64,000 nt of DNA from Sporosarcina sp. ACRSL. Lineage in GTDB: Bacteria; Bacillota; Bacilli; Bacillales_A; Planococcaceae. A program made the position numbers and the translations under genes. The stretch's first letter is position 1. Each line of letters starts with the position of its first letter. Location of the stretch: the NCBI RefSeq assembly GCF_022346605.1, contig NZ_JAKRNT010000011.1:62001-126000 (forward strand). Direction: 5' to 3'. The notes under the pieces are model-generated. The model worked only from the letters and a program-made list of their open reading frames with translations. It was not told where the DNA came from and made no database searches. Below, in pieces: positions 9,389 through 18,243 of this stretch.

Positions 9389-10363
9389 TTGTTTAATTCA
9401 AAGAATTTAAATCCCGATCATGATGGCAGAGCTTTTGTATTGACTGCCTTCGTAGCGAGTGATGATATTACCCGGATTTTTGATAAACAGTCGAAAGGCC
9501 ATATCCATAGTGTTTTTAATACGAGCTTCAACTTAGCGTTTGGCGACCATCTTGTTCATGTTGGCGCGGTTGGGAATGGTGTTGCTCCGTTTGGAATTGG
9601 CATGGAGCAAGGACAGGCAACATTGCTTACGAAGCTGCTTGCTGTGAACTCGGACGTTTATTGGGATGAACGATCCGTTTCACTCATTTTTCCTAAAGGG
9701 ATTATACTGTCGCTCGACCGGGTGAATTGGACAAACCATAAAGTACAACAAGCTCACTATGAATTGATGAGATTGGAAGAAAATTTTACAATACTCGCAA
9801 ATACATTGATGCAAGCTGATTGGCAAATCGGCCTGGCCCAATCAGAGGAAGAAAAAAAGCGTTTCATTCAGTATGTGTTGAATCCTTCATCGTCTACTAC
9901 CAAGGATTTCCCCGTTATAGATGAATTGGAGAGGTTGCAAAATCTCGCATTCAATGAAGAAAGTACCGATGCTGAAAAGGTCTTCGATTACTGGATCGGC
10001 AGAGGTCTTGGGCTCACTCCTAGCGGCGATGATTGTATAACTGGGATTTGTGCGGTCTTTTCAGCACTTGAAGGGACAAACCAAGCGTTTATACACCAGC
10101 TCCAATCCTATTTGGTCGAACGGGGCCGGAAAAGAACGACACATATTGCACTTGAGTATCTTCTTTACGCGACTGAAAATAAGTTTCATTCACATCTTCT
10201 AAACGTGTGCAATGCTTTGGGCAAACGACCAGTAACCGAATTTTCAAAAGCGATTGAAGAGATGAAGGGGATTGGTCATACATCCGGTGCAGATACATTA
10301 GTCGGCATTCTCATAGGCATTAAAGCTGTTGTTATGCATAAAAAGAAAGGTGATTATTATTAA
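9389..10363 (+). CDS. allH: AllH (DUF2877), oxamate carbamoyltransferase subunit
   Basis: A protein of about 324 residues of the DUF2877/YlbF family, recognised by GRGLGLTPSGDD (near residue 210) and GHTSGADTLVG (near 300). In E. coli FdrA, YlbE and YlbF (AllF, AllG, AllH) together form the oxamate carbamoyltransferase that phosphorolyses oxalurate to oxamate and carbamoyl phosphate; that role is transferred here by family. The start is uncertain: GTG 9380 has no spaced ribosome site, whereas TTG 9389 has GGGGTG six bases upstream. allF and allG are 9 kb away, so the complex is encoded in two transcripts. The stop overlaps the start region of the NCS2 permease, which implies translational coupling. 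Confidence 0.9.
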   Translation: MFNSKNLNPDHDGRAFVLTAFVASDDITRIFDKQSKGHIHSVFNTSFNLAFGDHLVHVGAVGNGVAPFGIGMEQGQATLLTKLLAVNSDVYWDERSVSLIFPKGIILSLDRVNWTNHKVQQAHYELMRLEENFTILANTLMQADWQIGLAQSEEEKKRFIQYVLNPSSSTTKDFPVIDELERLQNLAFNEESTDAEKVFDYWIGRGLGLTPSGDDCITGICAVFSALEGTNQAFIHQLQSYLVERGRKRTTHIALEYLLYATENKFHSHLLNVCNALGKRPVTEFSKAIEEMKGIGHTSGADTLVGILIGIKAVVMHKKKGDYY

Positions 10364-11723
10364 CGAGTTATTAAAATCAAGTAACTGGATTTCGGGCTTA
10401 CAGTGGCTCTTTTTTATTTTTACGAACATCGTTGTCATCCCAATTACCGTTGGAGCGGCTTTTGAACTTTCGCCAGGGACAATAGTCAATATGCTTCAGC
10501 TATCCTTTATCGTGACAGGGTTGGCATGTATAATCCAAGCATTTTTCGGCCATAAGCGAGCTATTATGGAAGGGCAATCAGGCCTTTGGTGGGGAGTCAT
10601 TTTAACGCTCGTTTCTACGGCTGTGGCACAAGGGATGCCTTTAGATATCTTGGGCGGCAGTTTGACAGTCGGAATTATTATCGTCGCGATTTTGACGTTT
10701 TTAATTGGTGTAACGGGGATAGGTCCTCGCATCGCTAAGTTATTCACCCCTGCTGTCATGGGCGTGTTTATGTTTTTATTCGGTTGTCAATTGATAGGCA
10801 TCTTTTTAAAGGGGATGCTAGGCATTCCATTTGGTAACCAGGCTGCGGACGCGTCTATCGATGTAGGTGTATCGTTATTATCGATCGTTATCGCAATTAT
10901 TGTGATCGTGATCAGCGTAAAGGCACCATCAAGCATTCGTCGATACGGTTTACTTATTGGAATCATCGGCGGGTGGATCATTTATGCGATTATTTTCAAA
11001 CCGGAAAGTGCAGTTAGCGAAGCAACATCGTTTGGCCTCGAACTATTTCCGTTAGGGAAGCCAGCATGGGACATGGGAATTATTATTACGACAGTCATTG
11101 CGGGATTATTAAATGCGGCGAATACGTTTGGTGCGTTAAAAGGTACGGAAGATATGTATAACGTGAAAACGACTAAATCCGAATATCGAGCATCCTTTAC
11201 GATTACAGGTGTTTTCACATTAATCGCAGGTATTTTTGGACTTGTTCCGAATTCACCTTACGTTTCATCAATTGGTTTCTTGAGCCAAACAGGAATTATA
11301 AAAAGAATTCCATTTGTTCTTGGCGGCTTTATGTTCCTCGTTATGGGACTTATTCCGCCAGTCGGCCACTTTTTCTCACAGCTTCCGTTAAGCATTGGTA
11401 GCGCGGCGTTGTTCGTCTCTTACTTACTTCTGTTGAACTCTTCCTTGAATTTCTTCAAAGAGGTCAAATTCAATACGGTCAATGTTTATCGTTCAGCTGT
11501 TCCATTGTTTGTAGGTGTTGTCATTATGACTCTTCCTGCTACTTATTTTGTTACAATCCCAAGTATCGTTCGTCCAGTTCTTAGCAGCGGTTTATTGGTA
11601 GGGATCATTTTAGCACTCCTATTGGAGAACCTATTTGATTGGGACGAATACGGTAATGAAGTACAAGGCAAGCAAACGGAAACAGTGAGCACGACGGTTA
11701 CCGATACAAACGATATAAACTAA
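10350..11723 (+). CDS. NCS2-family xanthine/uracil-type permease
   Basis: About 457 residues with 12-14 hydrophobic helices, an NCS2 nucleobase:cation symporter. It resembles YbbY, the putative transporter in the E. coli allantoin cluster. The substrate is not determined; purine bases or a ureide are plausible. The start is unclear. TTG 10329 and GTG 10350 are in frame but poorly served by a ribosome site. The best site, GAAAGGTG at 10344-10351, sits seven bases before an ATT at 10359 that overlaps the allH stop. The C-terminus is hydrophilic (FDWDEYGNEVQGK). Two terminator-like stems follow. Confidence 0.85.
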   Translation: MIIINELLKSSNWISGLQWLFFIFTNIVVIPITVGAAFELSPGTIVNMLQLSFIVTGLACIIQAFFGHKRAIMEGQSGLWWGVILTLVSTAVAQGMPLDILGGSLTVGIIIVAILTFLIGVTGIGPRIAKLFTPAVMGVFMFLFGCQLIGIFLKGMLGIPFGNQAADASIDVGVSLLSIVIAIIVIVISVKAPSSIRRYGLLIGIIGGWIIYAIIFKPESAVSEATSFGLELFPLGKPAWDMGIIITTVIAGLLNAANTFGALKGTEDMYNVKTTKSEYRASFTITGVFTLIAGIFGLVPNSPYVSSIGFLSQTGIIKRIPFVLGGFMFLVMGLIPPVGHFFSQLPLSIGSAALFVSYLLLLNSSLNFFKEVKFNTVNVYRSAVPLFVGVVIMTLPATYFVTIPSIVRPVLSSGLLVGIILALLLENLFDWDEYGNEVQGKQTETVSTTVTDTNDIN

Positions 11724-11736
11724 ATGTGGATAAAGA

Positions 11737-11775
11737 AAAAGGGCGGTGAGGTATACTCTACTCTCATGCCCTTTT
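11737..11775 (+). terminator. Terminator after the NCS2 permease
   Basis: AAAAGGGC pairs with GCCCTTTT, with TTGTCTT after it. Confidence 0.7.
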
Positions 11776-11782
11776 GTCTTAC

Positions 11783-11821
11783 AAACTTAAATCAGCAGTT
11801 CCACTGCTAATTTAAGTTTTT
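11783..11821. terminator. Second, stronger stem-loop of bidirectional terminator type
   Basis: AAACTTAAATCAGCAGT pairs with ACTGCTAATTTAAGTTT around a three-base loop, with Ts on the right. It can serve the permease and, in reverse, the hydrolase on the minus strand. Confidence 0.75.
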
Positions 11822-11908
11822 CCTCCGGATGATGTCACGGATTTTGAGGGGAGTGAATTGCGCAAGCGCAATTCAAAATCCTGACGCAATCACTTCGAGG
11901 CGTGATTG
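11821..11908. repeat. Palindrome-rich intergenic element
   Basis: It contains GAATTGCGC-AA-GCGCAATTC (11855-11874) flanked by GGATTTT/AAAATCC, then CAATCAC/GTGATTG (11887-11908). The layout looks like a mobile intergenic repeat or a multi-stem RNA rather than a gene. Confidence 0.5.
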
Positions 11909-11911
11909 ATT

Positions 11912-12781
11912 TTATAAGTTGTTATTTAAGAAGGTAACGACTTCTTCGAAAGCATTTTGAACGACTGGGCTTTGCCAATCTTCATCGAATTGGTGCTTGC
12001 CATCTGGAATTGTGATGAGTTTACTTTCGACCCCGATTTCTTGTAGTTTTTCCACCATTAAGACGGATTGTTCGTAGGGGACGTCTTCATCATTCGTGCC
12101 GTGTAAAAGCAGAGTTGGTGGATAATCAGCTTCAACGTGGTACAGAGGACAGTACTTTGACAGCTCTTCTTTCTCAATCATTGGAATAAGTCCACTTATC
12201 TCCTCTATCCAAACACCATGCTGCCTTGCATGCATATAGATCGCATACCGCTTTTCAATCGGGCCGACTGATATAATATCGTTCTTCACAAGCATCTTGG
12301 CTAGCTCTCTTGGCACGTTTGTCATAGCTGAATAATGAGGGCTCGGTTTTACTGCCCAATCGCCAATAATTTCACCGTAACCATAAAAGGATATAATCGC
12401 TTTCGGTTTATTCTTGAAGGTTCCTGTTAGAAGGGCAAGGAAGCCACCCGCGGAGCTTCCAATGACCGCAATCTTAGTTGGATCGTAGTCAAACTGCTGA
12501 GTACCTTCATTTTCAACCCAATAGAGGGCGTCTTCTATATCCTCTTTAATCGCGGGAAGTTTGGTTTCTGGAGCTAATCGATAATCGATTGAAAAGATAT
12601 TAAAACCGGCTCGTTGATAAAAATCAATCTGTTCGGGCTTCATATCTTCACGGGAACCCCAAACAAGACCACCGCCGTGTATATAGACAATTATCGGTCG
12701 AGATTTATCGGAAGCCGGGTAGAAGTCGGCTTTAAGCTCGTAATTTTCTCTTTGTTTATAAATAACCGTTGTTTTTGACAT
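11912..12781 (-). CDS. Alpha/beta hydrolase (esterase/lipase-like)
   Basis: A 289-residue cytoplasmic hydrolase of the alpha/beta fold. It shows the HGGG oxyanion motif (YIHGGGLVWGSR), the nucleophile elbow GSSAGG, an acid in HGTNDEDVPY and the C-terminal catalytic His in DGKHQFDED. The start at 12781 (MSKTTV) is chosen over an in-frame ATG 24 codons upstream because AGAGAGTGG sits at the right distance. Family members cleave small esters or peptides; the substrate is unknown. It sits between ureide permease and regulator genes but is on the other strand, so a role in ureide use is only a possibility. Confidence 0.85.
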   Translation of the reverse strand: MSKTTVIYKQRENYELKADFYPASDKSRPIIVYIHGGGLVWGSREDMKPEQIDFYQRAGFNIFSIDYRLAPETKLPAIKEDIEDALYWVENEGTQQFDYDPTKIAVIGSSAGGFLALLTGTFKNKPKAIISFYGYGEIIGDWAVKPSPHYSAMTNVPRELAKMLVKNDIISVGPIEKRYAIYMHARQHGVWIEEISGLIPMIEKEELSKYCPLYHVEADYPPTLLLHGTNDEDVPYEQSVLMVEKLQEIGVESKLITIPDGKHQFDEDWQSPVVQNAFEEVVTFLNNNL

Positions 12782-12904
12782 GATGCCACTCTCTTTTCTG
12801 AAGTAAGATATGCTTTGTGTAAGTATTGTATAATAGGATGAATTATATTTCATGCTATGGAATTTTTTTATATAGGCTTTGTTACATTACATTGTTAATT
12901 TAAG

Positions 12905-13103
12905 GGAGCTACGTTGATTGCAGCGAACGCCGTTACGAAGAACGGCGTTTGCGAGCAAAAGCGAAGCGTTGCGAGCAGAATTTGTTGAGGATGCCTTAAT
13001 TTCTGCAAAAGGCGCAGAAATACGGCAAATCGAACCCTTCGCAGTTCGATTGGCTGAGGCGACGCCCGCGGAAAGCGTCCGCCTGTAGCGGAAATCAACA
13101 CTG
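12905..13103. repeat. Mosaic GC-rich intergenic repeat, long form (copy 3)
   Basis: In order it has GAACGCCGTTACGAAGAACG, TTGCGAGCA, ATGCCTTAATTTCTGCA, GGCAAATCGAACCCTTCGCA, CCCGCGGAAAGCGTCCGCCT and GCGGAAATCAACA. It is near-identical to 59401-59614 and the reverse complement of much of 6965-7162. It occupies the 365-base gap upstream of the second pucR-type gene. Confidence 0.88.
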
Positions 13104-13146
13104 TTATTTAACATGGCCTTTATATAAGTAGAAAGGACTGTCGCAA

Positions 13147-14802
13147 TTGGAGTTGCAGGTTAAAGATTTATTAGCGATGGAACCTATGAAGAACGCTGAA
13201 GTTTTAGGCGGGCATCATTATATTCATAATGTAATAGCAGGTGTGACAATCATGGAAGGGCCCGATATCGCAAAATGGATTAAGGGCGGAGAAGTGATCT
13301 TAACGAGCCTCTATTCAATTCGTAATTTTAATGAAAAAGAGCTAGGAGATTTTATTGCGAACTTAGGGGAAAAGAGAGTAAGTGCTCTTGTCATCAAAAA
13401 ACAAAGTGAAGAAATCGTTCGTCCGTTGATTGAAGCGGCCGAACAAAATAAATTGCCAATCATTCAGCTTCCAATGGAAATTCCATTTGTCGATATCATG
13501 TATCCAATCATGGGGGAGCTATTCAATAGACAGGTTACAAAACTACAATATTTTAAAGAGATTCATGACCGGTTTACCGCTTTAGCACTTGCTGATAAAG
13601 GTCTTGAAAAAATTATTCATACACTTGAGAAACTCATCGGAAATCCCGTCGCGCTGTTTGATCGGAATTTCAGCTGTATTGTTTCTACGAATCCTGAGCT
13701 TGAAAAGTTTGAGATGGTGGAGAAAGTCCATTTCTACGATCAACCCGATGGAATAAAGTTTCCTCATTACCGGCAAATCGTAAAATACCCCGAAATGGAT
13801 AATATTAAAGGCCATCAAATGGTCGTTCCGATTGAAACGCTTAACCATAACAAAATGTATTTAATGATTGGTGAGTTCAATAAATCACTAGGGGAACTTG
13901 ATTTAATTGCTGTTGAAAATGCGGCAACTTCCTTATCTCTTGAATTAGTAAAACAATTTGCAGTTGCAGAGGTAGAAAACAAATATAAAAACGATTTGAT
14001 TGAGGAACTCATTAGTGGAAGAATCCAATCAATGGACAGTGTGTTTGAAAAGGCGAATGTCATCGGCTGGGACTTCACAGGCGCATTTACTACGGTATTA
14101 TTCAAAATCAATCGTCATCCGGAAAGCTCTTCAAACCAAAAGAGTGGCTTATCCGATCGAAGCCAATACCTTTTACGTGAAGCGATTCATCATTATTTAC
14201 CGAATGGCATCGTTTCTACGAAAAGTAATTTATTTATTGTTCTATGGAAAGTTGACAAGACTGGTAAAAATGATACGTCCTGGATGAAAGAAATTAAAAA
14301 AACATCAGAAGCAATCCAATCACTGTTAGCTAAGCAAGTGAAGGATATTGATGTCCAAGTCGGGATCGGGAATGTAGTAGATCAAATTTCCGAAATACCT
14401 AAAAGTTATAGGGAAGCTCACGATGCACTCGATTTAGGTGCGACGTTGAACGGTTTAGCATCCATCACCGCATTTTCGGAATTGGGGATTTTTAGATTGC
14501 TGCGCCATATTAACGATTCCTCTGCGTTGCTTCAATTTATTCCACAATCGCTAAAGGAATTGCTAGATTATCAACAAGCGAATCAATCAGACTTGCTGGA
14601 AACGTTACAAACGTTTTTGGATTGCAATCAAAACGCCGCTCAAACAGCCAAACTCCTTTTTGTACACTATAAGACCGTTGTGTATCGGTTAGAGAGGATT
14701 AAAGAAATAACAGGAATGGATTTTGATGATTCGGAAGAAATGTTATCCGTTCGAGTGGGGCTGAAGATTTACGAACTGATTCAGAGGGAAAAGATAGAAT
14801 AG
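13147..14802 (+). CDS. PucR-family transcriptional regulator, copy 2
   Basis: A 551-residue PucR-type regulator with an N-terminal PucR domain (about 1-125; GGHHYIHNVIAGVTIMEGPD) and a C-terminal CdaR/PucR helix-turn-helix (about 490-540; TAKLLFVHYKTVVYRLERIK). It starts at TTG 13147 with GAAAGGA nine bases upstream. It is clearly diverged from the regulator at 7526. Its position 246 bases upstream of allC, on the same strand but behind a terminator, suggests it controls the allC-allE-allD operon. Ligands known for the family are ureides such as allantoin and allantoate; the effector here is unknown. Confidence 0.9.
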   Translation: MELQVKDLLAMEPMKNAEVLGGHHYIHNVIAGVTIMEGPDIAKWIKGGEVILTSLYSIRNFNEKELGDFIANLGEKRVSALVIKKQSEEIVRPLIEAAEQNKLPIIQLPMEIPFVDIMYPIMGELFNRQVTKLQYFKEIHDRFTALALADKGLEKIIHTLEKLIGNPVALFDRNFSCIVSTNPELEKFEMVEKVHFYDQPDGIKFPHYRQIVKYPEMDNIKGHQMVVPIETLNHNKMYLMIGEFNKSLGELDLIAVENAATSLSLELVKQFAVAEVENKYKNDLIEELISGRIQSMDSVFEKANVIGWDFTGAFTTVLFKINRHPESSSNQKSGLSDRSQYLLREAIHHYLPNGIVSTKSNLFIVLWKVDKTGKNDTSWMKEIKKTSEAIQSLLAKQVKDIDVQVGIGNVVDQISEIPKSYREAHDALDLGATLNGLASITAFSELGIFRLLRHINDSSALLQFIPQSLKELLDYQQANQSDLLETLQTFLDCNQNAAQTAKLLFVHYKTVVYRLERIKEITGMDFDDSEEMLSVRVGLKIYELIQREKIE

Positions 14803-14805
14803 GAT

Positions 14806-14834
14806 GAGGCAGCTGGTTATGCTGCCTCTTTTTT
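14806..14834 (+). terminator. Terminator after the second PucR regulator
   Basis: GAGGCAGC pairs with GCTGCCTC around a seven-base loop and is followed by six Ts. Confidence 0.9.
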
Positions 14835-15048
14835 CATGCGAACTATCCAAAGTGGGTAAATAAAATATAAAACTTTATCTACAGTTGCCAAAGACTATTT
14901 TGATAGCAACATTTACAATTAAGGGTGGAGATAGACCGTACTCAAATGAAAGACATTTCAGTGCATACTATCCACATGTATTACAAACAATAAATAGTGT
15001 TACCCAAATAATTTTACTTACATAGCGTGGAAAAGGGTGGTGAAATAG

Positions 15049-16308
15049 GTGAACGATGTGAAAGACATTATACAACAGCTAGATCAACTAGCTGAAGAAA
15101 CAGCTGGAAAGCTTAGATGGTTAGCCGAATATGGAAAAGACCCTGAAGGCGGCGTTTCTCGTTTACTCTATACAAAAGAGTGGGTGGATGGTCAACACGC
15201 ACTGAAAGAATGGATTGAGAACGAAGGCTTGGAAGCCCGGTTTGATGAAATCGGGAACTTATATGGGACGTTAAAAGGTACAAATACAAACGAAACGGTT
15301 TTGACTGGCTCCCATGTGGATACTGTGAAGAATGGTGGCCGTTTTGACGGTGCATACGGAATTGTCGCGGGAATTCTTGCATTGAAATACTTGAAAAAGC
15401 ATTTTGGTCAACCGGTCAGGAATATCGAAGTCGTTTCGATGGCGGAAGAGGAAGGAAGCCGTTTTCCTTACTCGTTCTGGGGATCTAAAAACATCGTTGG
15501 CTTAGCTAAACGAGAAGATGTTGAAGAGATCAAGGATTTTGACGGTATTCCGTTTGTCGAGGCAATGAAGAATGCAGGCTTCGGCTTCAGAGATGAGTCA
15601 AAGGGTCCGCGTAAGGACTTAAAGGCTTTCGTAGAAGTTCATGTTGAGCAAGGAAGCGTGCTAGAAACAGAAAAAATCCCAGTAGGTGTAGTAAACAACA
15701 TTGTCGGGCAAAGACGGTATACGGTAGAAATAACAGGTGAAGCTAACCATGCGGGTACAACGCCGATGGGTTATCGGAAAGATGCTGTATATGCAGCTAG
15801 CCATATGATTCATGAAATCATTTCGATGGCAAGAGAAATCGGTGATCCACTTGTTACGACAGTCGGTAAAATCGAAGCTTCTCCGAATATCGTTAATGTC
15901 GTTCCGGGTAAAGCCATTTTTACAATCGACGTTCGTCATACTGACAAAGAAGCCATTGTTTCTTTTACAGAACAAATAACAGTGAGAATGCAGGATATCT
16001 CAAAAGAACATGAAGTGGAAATGAATATTGATCTTTGGATGGATGAAGATCCAGTTCCAATGGATCAAAAGGTCGTTGAACTTATCGAGAAACAATGTAA
16101 AGACAACGGACTCAATTACAAATTGATGCACAGTGGTGCAGGGCATGATTCCCAAATCTTTGCTCCAGTTGTACCGACAGCGATGCTGTTTGTTCCAAGT
16201 CTTAAAGGAATTAGCCATAATCCGGCTGAATTTACAGAGCCAGAAGACTTGGCAGAGGGCGTAAAAGCACTTATTGGTGCACTTTACGAATTAGGGTATA
16301 AAGAGTAA
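15049..16308 (+). CDS. allC: Allantoate amidohydrolase
   Basis: A 419-residue M20-family metal-dependent amidase that converts allantoate to ureidoglycine with release of ammonia and CO2. Metal-site residues are visible: His89 and Asp100 (TGSHVDTVKNGGRFDGAYG), the EEGSRFP pair of acidic residues near 133-139, a His in EVHVEQG, and the C-terminal His in GISHNPAEF. GEANHAGTTPM belongs to the dimerisation domain. It starts at GTG 15049 with AAGGGTGG upstream. It is the first gene of the allC-allE-allD-allD operon; the next gene starts 38 bases after it. Confidence 0.94.
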   Translation: MNDVKDIIQQLDQLAEETAGKLRWLAEYGKDPEGGVSRLLYTKEWVDGQHALKEWIENEGLEARFDEIGNLYGTLKGTNTNETVLTGSHVDTVKNGGRFDGAYGIVAGILALKYLKKHFGQPVRNIEVVSMAEEEGSRFPYSFWGSKNIVGLAKREDVEEIKDFDGIPFVEAMKNAGFGFRDESKGPRKDLKAFVEVHVEQGSVLETEKIPVGVVNNIVGQRRYTVEITGEANHAGTTPMGYRKDAVYAASHMIHEIISMAREIGDPLVTTVGKIEASPNIVNVVPGKAIFTIDVRHTDKEAIVSFTEQITVRMQDISKEHEVEMNIDLWMDEDPVPMDQKVVELIEKQCKDNGLNYKLMHSGAGHDSQIFAPVVPTAMLFVPSLKGISHNPAEFTEPEDLAEGVKALIGALYELGYKE

Positions 16309-16346
16309 CACAAAGAAAAAATAGACAAACAGAGGAGAATGTAACG

Positions 16347-17114
16347 ATGGGTTATCCAAAAGATATTCTTACAAGCAGATCTATTATTAAACCTGGACAA
16401 TATGCACTAATCGCTCCAGAAGGGTTAGTAAATAATGTAATCCCTGGATTTGAAAATTGCAGAATCTCTATCTTAGCTTCACCGAAACTTGGTGCAGACT
16501 TTGTAGACTATATGGTCACACTGCATGAAGGTGGAAAAAACACTGAAGGATACTGCGGTGAAGAAGATGTACAATGCTTCGTTTACGTTATTAGCGGTAA
16601 AGTGAAAGCAAAAGCAGATGACCAAGAATTCATTCTAGAAGAGAGCGGCTATCTATATTGCCCACCAGGCGTGAAAATGTATTTGGAAAACATGGAGTCA
16701 GGTGATTCCCGTCTATTCCTTTACAAACGTAAACACCAGCCACTTGCTGACGGACGTAAGCCATGGGTTGTATCTGGCCATGCGAACGACATCGAGTATA
16801 TGGACTATGATGAAATGCACAACGTTCACTTAAAAGACTTGTTGCCATTGGATGTTGAGTTCGATATGAACTTCCATATTCTTTCATTCGACCCGGCTGC
16901 AAGCCACCCATTTGTCGAAACACATTATCAAGGCCACGGTGCGTACCTATTGTCTGGTGAGGGTATGTATAACCTTGACAATGAATGGATTCCGGTTAAA
17001 AAAGGCGATTATATCTTCATGGCGCCATATGTACACCAAGCAGCGTATGCAGTTGGTAGAGAGCCATTGACATATGTTTATTCCAAAGATTGCAATCGGG
17101 ATGCATCGCTATAA
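16347..17114 (+). CDS. allE: (S)-ureidoglycine aminohydrolase, bicupin
   Basis: A 255-residue bicupin that hydrolyses ureidoglycine to ureidoglycolate and ammonia. The C-terminal cupin carries the metal-binding set Glu, His, His in VETHYQGHGAYLLSGEG (about 190-206) and a Gln in VHQAAYA (about 229-235), matching the Mn-binding residues known for AllE/UGHase. The N-terminal cupin (about 45-125) has VISGKVK and lacks a full metal site, as usual. AGAGGAG precedes the ATG. It lies between allC and allD in the order of the pathway. Confidence 0.94.
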   Translation: MGYPKDILTSRSIIKPGQYALIAPEGLVNNVIPGFENCRISILASPKLGADFVDYMVTLHEGGKNTEGYCGEEDVQCFVYVISGKVKAKADDQEFILEESGYLYCPPGVKMYLENMESGDSRLFLYKRKHQPLADGRKPWVVSGHANDIEYMDYDEMHNVHLKDLLPLDVEFDMNFHILSFDPAASHPFVETHYQGHGAYLLSGEGMYNLDNEWIPVKKGDYIFMAPYVHQAAYAVGREPLTYVYSKDCNRDASL

Positions 17115-17139
17115 AAATCCCCAATGAAGAGGTGTCATG

Positions 17140-18189
17140 ATGAGAGTAAGTAGAGATGAATTAAAAAATCTTATAAAAACGAAGCTTCACAAAGCTGGTC
17201 TGAATGAAGAGCATGCTGATGTCGCGGCAGACGTCCTTACGTTTGCCGACGAACGAGGCATTCACTCCCACGGGGCAATCCGTGTGGAATATTATGCAGA
17301 ACGCATTGCCAAAGGCGGAATGAATACAAACCCGGATTTTAGATTTGAAAAAACGGGTCCTGCTTCTGGTATATTTCATGGCGATGGCGGAAATGGCCAC
17401 ACAGCAGCGAAATTAGCTATGGATGAAGCAATTAAAATGGCGAAAGAAAGTGGAGTCGCGATTATCGGCGTACGAGACATCTCTCATAGCGGAGCGATTT
17501 CATACTTCACGAACCAAGCAGCAAGTGAAGATTTAATCGGCTTCTCGGTATGTCAATCAGATCCGATGGTCGTTCCATTTGGCGGTGCTGAGCCATATTA
17601 CGGAACAAATCCGATTGCTTTCGCTGCACCAAGCAGTGACGGCAGAATGATTACATTGGATATGGCTACGACGGTACAAGCTTGGGGTAAAATTCTTCAT
17701 GCTCGTTCAAAAAATGAATCCATTCCTGACACATGGGCTGTTGACAGCAACGGCGAACCAACAACAGATCCGATGAAAGTAAATGCATTATTGCCGATTT
17801 CAGGTCCAAAAGGCTATGGTCTTGCAATGATGGTAGACGTACTATCTGGAATCCTTCTTGGCCTTCCGTTCGGTAACAAAGTTTCTTCCATGTATGAAGA
17901 TTTATCTCAGTACCGGAAATTAGGACAGCTTCATATTGTCATCAATCCGGCATTCTTTACAGGTCTGAATGATTTCAAAAATAGTATCACTGAAACAATG
18001 AGCGATCTAAATCAAATCAAACCTGCACCGGGCTTCTCAAAAGTCCTTTATCCTGGACAAAACAACGATGTTGTCATCGAGGATTATAAGGAAAATGGAA
18101 TTGAGATTGTCGATGACATTTATGAGTATTTAAAATCGGATGTCATCCATAATAACCAATATGACCATAAGAACCCGTTTGCTGAGTAA
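17140..18189 (+). CDS. allD: Ureidoglycolate dehydrogenase, copy 1
   Basis: A 349-residue NAD(P)-dependent dehydrogenase of the malate/lactate dehydrogenase type-2 (Ldh_2) family. It oxidises ureidoglycolate to oxalurate. Family landmarks are HSHGAIRVEYYAERI (about 45-60), ISHSGAISYF, GTNPIAFAAP and GPKGYGLAMMVDVLSG. ATG 17140 is chosen over ATG 17137 for better spacing to AAGAGGTG. It lies in an operon between allE and a second close copy. Strong identity with the following gene points to a local duplication. Confidence 0.92.
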   Translation: MRVSRDELKNLIKTKLHKAGLNEEHADVAADVLTFADERGIHSHGAIRVEYYAERIAKGGMNTNPDFRFEKTGPASGIFHGDGGNGHTAAKLAMDEAIKMAKESGVAIIGVRDISHSGAISYFTNQAASEDLIGFSVCQSDPMVVPFGGAEPYYGTNPIAFAAPSSDGRMITLDMATTVQAWGKILHARSKNESIPDTWAVDSNGEPTTDPMKVNALLPISGPKGYGLAMMVDVLSGILLGLPFGNKVSSMYEDLSQYRKLGQLHIVINPAFFTGLNDFKNSITETMSDLNQIKPAPGFSKVLYPGQNNDVVIEDYKENGIEIVDDIYEYLKSDVIHNNQYDHKNPFAE

Positions 18190-18243
18190 TATTCATTATT
18201 CGAATATATCTATCGGTTGAAAAACTTAATAGGGGTGTGTGGA

